NCBI GenBank assembly: GCA_029979405.1
Contig: JAPOHM010000116.1
Location: 1 to 5,106, forward strand
Direction: 5' to 3'
DNA: 5,106 nt
DNA from: Methanobacteriota archaeon
Lineage (GTDB): Archaea; Thermoplasmatota; Poseidoniia; Poseidoniales; Poseidoniaceae
Positions 1 through 5,106 of this stretch are shown one piece after another. The notes beneath the pieces are model-generated. The model was not told the origin of the DNA, did no database searches, and saw only the letters and a program-made list of their open reading frames with translations. Each line of letters opens with the position of its first letter. Within the stretch, counting starts at the first letter, position 1. A program made the position numbers and the translations under genes.

Positions 1-143
1 AGCCACTTTCTACGTACGGGATCGTTTCGGTCACGCCATCGACGTCGTGCATTGATGCTTTCCGTGTCATGCGTAACAATTCAGTCTCCGCCGTGGCGAT
101 AGTTAGCGAAAAGGACGGATGTATCAATTTCATGGAACAGTAA
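1..143 (+). CDS. C-terminal fragment resembling one CBS domain (5' end missing)
   Basis: The frame beginning at base 3 is open from the left edge to TAA at 141-143 and gives 46 residues. They follow the start of a CBS domain: a β-strand (YGIVSVTP, codons 15-38), then an S/T-rich turn, a helix with DAFRVMRNN (54-80), then the strand VSAVAIVSEKDG (84-119). CBS domains usually occur in pairs and bind adenosine ligands in enzymes, transporters or kinases. Here the match stops right after the DG turn, where a normal domain would continue through a G-I-S-x-x-DL segment. The stop codon at 141 therefore may not be the true end of this protein. GC (about 52%) and CpG density are clearly higher than in the rest of the window. 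It could be a gene fragment, a degraded gene, or foreign DNA joined to the contig end. The wording of the motif reminds me of eukaryotic CBS proteins, but I cannot verify that. The parent protein is not identifiable. Confidence 0.45.
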   Translation, partial: PLSTYGIVSVTPSTSCIDAFRVMRNNSVSAVAIVSEKDGCINFMEQ

Positions 144-519
144 TTCAAACGAATTTCAATTAAACGTACACGAACTTGTACTAACTGGTGATACCCCTGA
201 CCCTAATCCGTATGATTTAGCAGACGGGGCACCACAATTTTATGACCTGAATAAGATAACCAGTATCGTAGGTAATGTTGTTGAAATTGATGGGGTAACA
301 TATCTGCAGAAGGAAGGCGGTGAGCAAAAGATTGTGATCGATATCGACCCGAGTTCAATAGGTTTGAATTCATTCCATGAAAATTTGACTTTGAAGTGGG
401 TTGGTCGGTTGATAGAAATGCCGAACGATGTGACCCTTTCCCACTACTACGTCCTCAGCTCAGCCGATGTCATAGACTTGGACGGCAATGGGATTGCGGA
501 CGATGCTGAGGATTTCTGA
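103..519 (+). CDS. 3' part of a protein of unknown function ending in an EF-hand-like Ca2+ loop
   Basis: The frame is open from 103 (after TAG at 100-102) to TGA at 517-519. Convincing protein-like sequence starts around 118. I do not recognise the family. The visible ~130 residues are acidic, rich in D, N, V and I, and have an alternating pattern suggestive of β-strands. There is no membrane segment. The last residues contain a complete 12-residue EF-hand-type loop, DLDGNGIADDAE (475-510): D1, D3, N5, G6, I7, D9 and E12 are all present. Such loops are common in secreted or surface proteins of marine microbes, so an exported protein is a reasonable inference. No start codon is visible at the left. 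A GTG at 334 has GGTGAG nine bases upstream and could give a 61-residue product, but the upstream frame already looks coding, so I treat that as internal. The gene ends 11 bases before the likely tctA-like start, suggesting co-transcription. Confidence 0.55.
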   Translation, partial: LAKRTDVSISWNSNSNEFQLNVHELVLTGDTPDPNPYDLADGAPQFYDLNKITSIVGNVVEIDGVTYLQKEGGEQKIVIDIDPSSIGLNSFHENLTLKWVGRLIEMPNDVTLSHYYVLSSADVIDLDGNGIADDAEDF

Positions 520-525
520 AGGTGG
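519..525 (+). promoter_or_regulatory. Ribosome binding site choosing ATG 531 for the TctA-family gene
   Basis: AAGGTGG lies five bases before ATG 531 and shares the AGGTG core of the archaeal/bacterial Shine-Dalgarno sequence. It overlaps the TGA of the preceding frame (517-519), so the two genes are probably translationally coupled. The alternative GTG at 522 lies inside this element and has no site of its own. Confidence 0.6.
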
Positions 526-530
526 TTAAT

Positions 531-2030
531 ATGGAGGCTTTTTTCGCTGAAATGGGATGGATGCTATTCGCATTATTCCTCGGCGTATGTATTGGCTCCC
601 TCACTGGTTTAATTCCTGGTTTCCACGTAAACAATGTAGCGTTAATTCTTCTTGGAATATCCCCTGCACTACTAGCTATAGGAATCCCACTTTCAGCCGC
701 TGCTGGAATCATCGTCTCAACAGGCATAGTTCATACGTTTCTGAATTACATACCATCTGCACTGATAGGTGCTCCCGGCGCAGATACAGCATTGTCGTTA
801 CTTCCCGGCCATAGGATGTTATTATCCGGCAATGCTCCTCGTGGCGTTGCATATTCCGCAAGGGGTAGTCAACTTGGATTATTTCTTTCATTACCACTGA
901 TTGTTGCCGCAAGAATTGCTTTTGGTCCTGAACTTGGTTTTTATGACCATCTCCGTAGTGCCCTTCCATTTGTTCTTTTGTCGATATCTATCCTCCTAAT
1001 TGCAACAGAAACCACAAGACTTGATTTTCCAGAATGGGTACAAAAGGCAACAGGTGGCAAATTAGGCAATGATTCAAGATTTGCAGGATACATTGCAGCT
1101 ACATCGTTCTTCCTTCTTACAGGATTGTATGGCTGGGGCATTTTCAACCTTCCAGTAACTTCACCTGTTGGCATGCCTGGTGCTGGATTACTACTTCCCG
1201 CGCTGGGAGGATTATTCGGTATTGCAAATTTGCTTGACATTTACGCAACTACGTCTGAGATACCGCCTCAAAAGGAAGATTGGGAACTTCCCGCTACTGG
1301 GCCACTCGTGGTTCCATGTTTCCTTTCATCTTGCGCTGGTGCAGCCATGGGCGTTTTGCCTGGAATGACTGCCGCTCAAGCAACTGTTCTGGTCATGGGA
1401 GGCAGAAATGTTGCGGCCAAGATTCAGGGTAAAGAAGGATATGGGCTTGACTGGGAGACGAGGAAACTAACTGAGATGACCGATGAAGAATTGCTTGCAT
1501 TGGCTCGTGCGGAAGCCGCAGGAGAAGGAGAGAGCCCTCACACTAAGCAGGACCTCGAAATCATCGCTCTACTCTCTGCGACAAATACAGCTGTGACGGT
1601 TATGGTTCTTGGTTTCCTATACATCATAGGAAGGTCAAGGTCAGGTGCAACTCTTGCATTAAAGCAAATGTACCCTATTGACACATGGAGTGGACTTCAC
1701 CCCACCACTGATTTCATCAGACTTATCGCAATCACGATTGCTGCTGGAATTATTGCGGTTCCACTTATGAAACACGTAGGGAGAGGAATATTGCAACTGC
1801 ATGAAGCAGTACCTCTACAATCAATGGTGCTTGGAGTAGTTATTTTCATTGTAGTATTGGTGTGGCTCTCCTGTGGCTGGGTTGGCATGATTGTCTTAAT
1901 CGTTGGAACGATACTCGGACTGATTCCACCAAGAATTGGAATTAGACGCTCTCATGCAATGGGTATTATCATTGTACCAATTATGATCTATACTTTTGCG
2001 CAAAAATACGATGCTTTTGGTTTCTTATGA
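531..2030 (+). CDS. TctA/DUF112-family membrane protein, archaeal-type (COG1784-like)
   Basis: A 499-residue, very hydrophobic protein with roughly a dozen membrane segments, related to TctA, the large permease subunit of tripartite tricarboxylate transporters. Family marks visible: GLIPGFH (residues 26-32) near the N-terminus and its second-half counterpart GVLPGMTAAQAT (274-285), which reflect the two homologous halves of TctA; the GAPGADTALSLLPGHR block (80-95); NTA at 352-354; and the C-terminal GLIPPRIGIRRSHAMG (463-478). The PGHR and RRSH blocks point to the archaeal COG1784 branch. A hydrophilic loop at about 292-342, rich in E and A, separates two membrane segments of the second half and is likely cytoplasmic. 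Classical TctA works with a small membrane subunit (TctB) and a periplasmic binding protein (TctC). Neither is visible here, so the substrate and even an active transport role are uncertain. ATG 531 is preferred over GTG 522, which would add three residues, because of the ribosome binding site at 519-525. The stop abuts the phoU stop on the other strand. Confidence 0.85.
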   Translation: MEAFFAEMGWMLFALFLGVCIGSLTGLIPGFHVNNVALILLGISPALLAIGIPLSAAAGIIVSTGIVHTFLNYIPSALIGAPGADTALSLLPGHRMLLSGNAPRGVAYSARGSQLGLFLSLPLIVAARIAFGPELGFYDHLRSALPFVLLSISILLIATETTRLDFPEWVQKATGGKLGNDSRFAGYIAATSFFLLTGLYGWGIFNLPVTSPVGMPGAGLLLPALGGLFGIANLLDIYATTSEIPPQKEDWELPATGPLVVPCFLSSCAGAAMGVLPGMTAAQATVLVMGGRNVAAKIQGKEGYGLDWETRKLTEMTDEELLALARAEAAGEGESPHTKQDLEIIALLSATNTAVTVMVLGFLYIIGRSRSGATLALKQMYPIDTWSGLHPTTDFIRLIAITIAAGIIAVPLMKHVGRGILQLHEAVPLQSMVLGVVIFIVVLVWLSCGWVGMIVLIVGTILGLIPPRIGIRRSHAMGIIIVPIMIYTFAQKYDAFGFL

Positions 2031-2702
2031 TCAATCATCCAAAATGATGTGCTCATTATGCAACGCATAATGCCACAACCCACCCAAACGCAGTATGTTG
2101 TATGCAGATCTATCTACTCTATTTACGATGTTTACCACGTCAAGGCGGGCGGCTTTACCACCCATCGTTTGAGAATCTAGGCTTGATAATGCAGCAATGG
2201 CTTTCTTTCTAGCAAGCTTCACATTTGCCCATAGAGCCTTTACTTCATCTTCTGGAACTTCTATAATTTCAATCAAACAAGAACTAATTATGTCGATTAA
2301 TTTGTCTAAAGACGAGTGCATCTCAAGAACTGATTCAACGATTACATCTGGTAATTCATCTGCATTTTCATCAAGAGACCTGTCAGATTTTGCGATATCT
2401 CTAGCGTGTCTAACCAATCTTTCAACAGTATCAACGGCTCTAAGATAGCATGCAACGATTCGCAAATCACCCATCAATGGTTGGTTAATTGCCAAAATTA
2501 ATAGCAAATCATTTGTTAAGTCCCAATTTATTTCTCGAGCTTTTGCCCTTACCTTCTTTACTTCAGAATAAACTTCTGAATCTAACTTTGTAAAAGCATT
2601 GATAGCATCCGAGTAAGCGTTCTTTGCCTCATCAAAATAAATTTGTAATTCATTCCTAATCGTCTTTAGTCTTTCATCTAATCCCGTTCTTATTGGTGGC
2701 AT
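2031..2702 (-). CDS. phoU: PhoU-domain phosphate transport regulator
   Basis: A 223-residue, almost wholly helical protein, the usual length for PhoU, with two three-helix repeats. The first repeat shows the family block QPLMGDLRIVACYLRAVDTV followed by ERLVRHARDIA (residues 74-104). The second shows NRVDRSAYNI (194-203). PhoU binds the Pst transporter and the phosphate sensor kinase at the membrane and dampens uptake and signalling when phosphate is plentiful; this is family knowledge. The canonical metal-binding E-x-x-x-D motif is altered in both repeats: E94 keeps the acid but R98 replaces Asp, and N194/R198 replace Glu/Asp, with a single D197 shifted by one. Multinuclear iron or zinc binding as in Thermotoga PhoU is therefore doubtful. 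It follows pstB by nine bases and has a strong ribosome binding site that overlaps the pstB stop. It is the last gene of the operon. No sensor kinase gene is visible. Confidence 0.88.
   Translation of the reverse strand: MPPIRTGLDERLKTIRNELQIYFDEAKNAYSDAINAFTKLDSEVYSEVKKVRAKAREINWDLTNDLLLILAINQPLMGDLRIVACYLRAVDTVERLVRHARDIAKSDRSLDENADELPDVIVESVLEMHSSLDKLIDIISSCLIEIIEVPEDEVKALWANVKLARKKAIAALSSLDSQTMGGKAARLDVVNIVNRVDRSAYNILRLGGLWHYALHNEHIILDD
2054..2072. repeat. Perfect 8-bp inverted repeat with 3-base loop at the convergent junction
   Basis: CATTATGC (2054-2061) and its exact complement GCATAATG (2065-2072) flank the loop AAC. On the plus strand it would form a hairpin 23 bases after the permease stop codon. 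On the minus strand it lies inside the last codons of phoU. No T-run follows it on the plus strand, so it is not a standard intrinsic terminator. It could be chance, mRNA 3'-end structure, or a by-product of the coding sequence. Confidence 0.35.
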
Positions 2703-2706
2703 TTTT

Positions 2707-2713
2707 TCACCTC
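2707..2713 (-). promoter_or_regulatory. Strong Shine-Dalgarno site of phoU
   Basis: On the minus strand GAGGTGA stands four bases before the phoU ATG (2700-2702). It includes two bases of the pstB TGA (2712-2714). It is the best ribosome binding site in the window, fixes the phoU start, and implies coupling to pstB termination. Confidence 0.75.
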
Positions 2714-3527
2714 AACCAAATCTTCCTGTAATGTATCTGTTCGTCAATTCCAAATTTGGATCTGAAAATATCTTGTCGGTTTTTCCGAATTCTACCATCC
2801 TTCCAAGATACATAAACCCAGTGTAATCGCTTACTCTTGCAGCTTGTGACATGGAGTGAGTGACTATAACTACCGTGAAATCTTTCTTTAACTCTAAAAT
2901 TAATTCTTCAATTGCTGCAGTTGCAATTGGGTCTAAAGCGCTACATGGTTCGTCCATCAGAATAATATCTGGTTCAATAGCGATTGTTCTAGCAATACAA
3001 AGTCTTTGTTGCTGCCCTCCTGAAAGAGAGGTCCCTAAGTCGTGTAATCGGTCTGAAACTTCTGACCATATTGCAGCCCTTTTGAGACTCTTTTCGACAA
3101 TATTATCCAACTCTTCTCTTGTCGGCTTATGGTGTAATTTAACGCCGTATCCAACGTTATCATAAATTGATTTTGGGAAGGGGTTAGGTCTTTGAAACAC
3201 CATACCAATGTTCTTACGAATTTGAACTAAATCAGCATCTTTAGCAGTGATTTCAACATCCCCATGCATGATTTTTCCTTCATAATGACAAATTGGAATT
3301 AAATCATTCATACGATTAATCGTCCGTAAAAGAGTACTTTTTCCACATCCAGAAGGGCCGATTAGGGCTGTGACACAATTCTTTGCAATTGGAAGTGAAA
3401 CTCCGTATAATGCCTGCTTATCAGCATACCAGAGGTCTAAGTCCTCGATCATCAAATCCGTTTCACCATCTATTTCTAGTTCCCTTGTAGAATCAGGAAC
3501 AATTTCTCCACCTATTTCTTCGCTCAT
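2712..3527 (-). CDS. pstB: Phosphate ABC transporter ATP-binding protein PstB
   Basis: A 271-residue ATPase that forms the cytoplasmic motor dimer of the high-affinity phosphate importer PstSCAB (ATP + H2O + external phosphate to ADP + Pi + internal phosphate). All nucleotide-binding elements are intact: Walker [10 protein letters not shown] (57-65), Q-loop FQRPNPFP with Q112, signature LSGGQQQR (168-175), Walker B IILMDEP (188-194) with catalytic E193, D-loop SALDP (196-200) and switch H224. PstB-specific features include the [11 protein letters not shown] stretch, [10 protein letters not shown], and the ITGRFG end, close to ITGRYG in the Escherichia coli protein. An acidic N-terminal stretch of about 24 residues precedes the first strand of the ABC domain, longer than usual. 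The ATG overlaps the pstA stop (ATGA, 3524-3527) and has a modest GAGG site eight bases upstream (3536-3539), so it depends on coupling to pstA. Assignment is secure. Confidence 0.96.
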   Translation of the reverse strand: MSEEIGGEIVPDSTRELEIDGETDLMIEDLDLWYADKQALYGVSLPIAKNCVTALIGPSGCGKSTLLRTINRMNDLIPICHYEGKIMHGDVEITAKDADLVQIRKNIGMVFQRPNPFPKSIYDNVGYGVKLHHKPTREELDNIVEKSLKRAAIWSEVSDRLHDLGTSLSGGQQQRLCIARTIAIEPDIILMDEPCSALDPIATAAIEELILELKKDFTVVIVTHSMSQAARVSDYTGFMYLGRMVEFGKTDKIFSDPNLELTNRYITGRFG

Positions 3528-5106
3528 GAGTTTAGCCTCTTTCTGAAATGTTGTCTTAATACGATTGCAATACTATTCATTGCAATTAAAAGTACGATTA
3601 GTGCAATACTTGCGGCCGCCGCCATCGAATGCCAAGAGTGCCCTGGTTCAGAGGTCCAGAAATATATCTGAAGTGGAATTACTGTGTAGTCTGCGTTACC
3701 TCCGAAAATTGCAGCAAGAGGTTCTGGGTCAAAGTACATCACTGTAGCAGCGCCAACTACCATCAATGGTGCGGCTTCGCCCATAATTCTACTCATTGCA
3801 AGAATGCTTCCAGTCATCATACCAGGCATTGCTGATGGCAAAACGTGGTCTTTTGTTACTTCCCACTTTGTGCAACCGACTCCGTAGGCAGATTCTCTCA
3901 AAGACCTTGGAACACTTCTAAGCGCCTCTTGGCCTGCTAAAACAATAATCGGCATCGCCATGACACCCATCGTCAATCCCGCAGCTAATACTGAAGGACC
4001 AAGCCCCAATCCAATACCTCCTTGTTTTACAAATATGGCCAATCCAAACATACCAAAAACAATCGAAGGGACACCGGCAAGGTTAGTTACCAATGCTTGA
4101 ATTAGTTTCGTCATTCTTGTGGGAGAAGCATATTCTTCCAAATAAATCGCCGCGCCGAATGAAATAGGGATTGAAACTATCATAGCTATCGACATGACAT
4201 ATATTGTACCGTAAAATGCGGCTCTAATACCTGATGAATACGGCAAAAATATATCTTGATATCTCTCAGTTAAGAATGGTATATCTATTGAAATTGGGAT
4301 GAATAGGGTAGAGGCGACCAGCACTAACCTTGACCACATCAGCAAACCATCCCTGTTACTAATTGAGTGCTTTAGCCTAGATGTTTCGCTCAATTCACGT
4401 CCTATGCTCATCATCCGTTCTATACCCTGAAGCATTCTAAGTATGAGTATTGCAGATAATATCCATGCTAACGCACCAAAAAAAGAAGATACATTTAGGC
4501 CACCTGCTAATACAACTGTCAAAACTGCGATAACATATAGTGAATATTTTAACATCGTTTCTTTACCGATTAATTTACTGAATTTTATTAACACACTCTC
4601 AGAAGGATAGCTGTAAATTATGACCATAGAAAACATCAACAGATAGCCAATAAGTTCGAGAATTTCGAAAACCGGCTCCCCATCCGCAAATAGAACATTG
4701 ATTTCGTATGAAATCACAAATGTGTCAACAAGCGGATAACCTGTTTCATCAGCAGCTGGAACTGGACCAGAGATTTGCTCTACTGAGACTGGGACATTTA
4801 TTGTTGAAATTATGTAAAAACTGGTCTTTTTCCCAACAACAACTGAATTCTTATCAATTCCCTGTTCTGTTATGTTGAAACTATCTGTGAGATACCTCTC
4901 ATTGGTTACATCTATGGAAACCTCTTCAGAGTACTTTTTGCCATTATATTCCCATGATAATTTAATGATAACAGGCTCAGAGACATCATTTCCATTTTCG
5001 TCAACGGTCGGGTTTGACCATTTCATTACATGTTCAGATTCTGGAATAAATTCAGTTGCTGGTTCGATTTCTCCAACTTCGCCATCAATCATCGTAGGTG
5101 CAGCTA
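3524..5106 (-). CDS. pstA: Phosphate ABC transporter permease PstA with long N-terminal extension (5' end outside window)
   Basis: The frame stays open through the right edge: four more codons (A-A-P-T) precede the ATG at 5090-5092, which has no ribosome binding site, so the true start lies beyond the window. Residues are numbered from that ATG (522 in total). Residues ~250-522 are a normal PstA core with about six membrane segments (e.g. 252-270, 292-318, 335-356, 366-386, 425-450, 492-513). It carries the cytoplasmic EAA loop that docks on PstB: EAL at 389-391, G404 and LP at 418-419. The PstA-like [15 protein letters not shown] block is at 434-448. Ahead of the core, residues 1-140 look like a hydrophilic β-rich domain, probably outside the cell, and three further hydrophobic segments (about 144-162, 183-199, 202-220) follow. 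Typical PstA proteins are about 280-300 residues, so this is nearly twice as long. PstA pairs with PstC to form the phosphate channel; PstC and PstS genes are expected further right. Its stop overlaps the pstB start. Confidence 0.9.
   Translation of the reverse strand, partial: AAPTMIDGEVGEIEPATEFIPESEHVMKWSNPTVDENGNDVSEPVIIKLSWEYNGKKYSEEVSIDVTNERYLTDSFNITEQGIDKNSVVVGKKTSFYIISTINVPVSVEQISGPVPAADETGYPLVDTFVISYEINVLFADGEPVFEILELIGYLLMFSMVIIYSYPSESVLIKFSKLIGKETMLKYSLYVIAVLTVVLAGGLNVSSFFGALAWILSAILILRMLQGIERMMSIGRELSETSRLKHSISNRDGLLMWSRLVLVASTLFIPISIDIPFLTERYQDIFLPYSSGIRAAFYGTIYVMSIAMIVSIPISFGAAIYLEEYASPTRMTKLIQALVTNLAGVPSIVFGMFGLAIFVKQGGIGLGLGPSVLAAGLTMGVMAMPIIVLAGQEALRSVPRSLRESAYGVGCTKWEVTKDHVLPSAMPGMMTGSILAMSRIMGEAAPLMVVGAATVMYFDPEPLAAIFGGNADYTVIPLQIYFWTSEPGHSWHSMAAAASIALIVLLIAMNSIAIVLRQHFRKRLNS
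3536..3539 (-). promoter_or_regulatory. Weak Shine-Dalgarno site of pstB
   Basis: GAGG on the minus strand, inside the last codons of pstA, eight bases before the pstB ATG (3525-3527). It is weaker than the phoU site, which fits re-initiation at the ATGA overlap. Confidence 0.45.

Noticed and set aside
2..118. Minus-strand frame open through bases 2-118
   Set aside because: The plus-strand frame over the same bases gives a clear CBS-like pattern, whereas the minus reading gives no recognisable protein.
3..519. One frameshifted gene joining the CBS-like fragment and the Ca2+-loop protein
   Set aside because: A cytosolic CBS domain and a probably exported Ca2+-loop protein make an unlikely single chain, the CBS domain is cut in half at the switch, and base composition changes at the same point; a junction explains this better than a simple frameshift.
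522..530. GTG 522 as start of the permease
   Set aside because: It sits inside the AAGGTGG ribosome binding site, which is correctly spaced for ATG 531.
470..727. Minus-strand open frame of 85 residues across the start of the permease gene
   Set aside because: It has low-complexity, proline- and arginine-rich composition, no recognisable domain, and lies opposite a clearly conserved membrane protein; a shadow frame.
941..1240. Minus-strand open frame of 99 residues inside the permease gene
   Set aside because: It lies opposite conserved TctA sequence, has no ribosome binding site and no family resemblance.
2860..3165. Plus-strand open frame of 101 residues opposite pstB
   Set aside because: It covers the conserved Walker B and signature regions of pstB on the other strand; its serine- and isoleucine-rich composition is typical of an antisense shadow.
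5090..5092. ATG at 5090-5092 as the true pstA start
   Set aside because: The frame continues without a stop to the window edge and no Shine-Dalgarno-like sequence precedes this ATG.

Overview
The window reads as environmental, probably archaeal DNA. The evidence is a TctA/DUF112 membrane protein of the archaeal-type branch (COG1784), AGGTG/GAGGTGA ribosome binding sites, tightly packed genes, and a neighbouring reading frame that ends in a calcium-loop motif of the kind common in secreted proteins of planktonic Thermoplasmatota (Marine Group II-like). The lineage is an inference and a bacterial source is not excluded. From about base 120 onward the DNA is AT-rich. The first ~120 bases are about 52% GC and CpG-rich, and may not belong to the same genome.

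Layout, plus strand. Bases 1-143 hold the end of a frame that looks like half of a CBS domain. Bases 103-519, in another frame, hold the 3' part of a protein of unknown function ending in an EF-hand-like Ca2+ loop. Bases 531-2030 hold a complete TctA-family permease homologue. Its ribosome binding site overlaps the preceding stop codon, so these two genes are probably co-transcribed.

Layout, minus strand, read from right to left. pstA (3524-5106, 5' end beyond the window), pstB (2712-3527) and phoU (2031-2702) form the distal part of a phosphate-specific transport operon. pstA and pstB overlap by ATGA, and the phoU ribosome binding site overlaps the pstB stop, so translation looks coupled. 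PstA is one of the two membrane subunits, PstB powers import by ATP hydrolysis, and PhoU is the accessory regulator that normally restrains Pst when phosphate is sufficient. PstC and the binding protein PstS would be expected to the right of the window.

The two transcription units converge, and their stop codons abut with no bases between them (TGA|TCA at 2028-2033).

No wholly new system is evident. The points most worth a second look are the long N-terminal extension of PstA, the loss of both consensus metal-ligand aspartates in PhoU, the break in composition and reading frame near base 120, and the zero-gap convergent junction with a small hairpin. There is no gene-free stretch of 300 bases, and I see no tRNA, rRNA, CRISPR array or insertion sequence.
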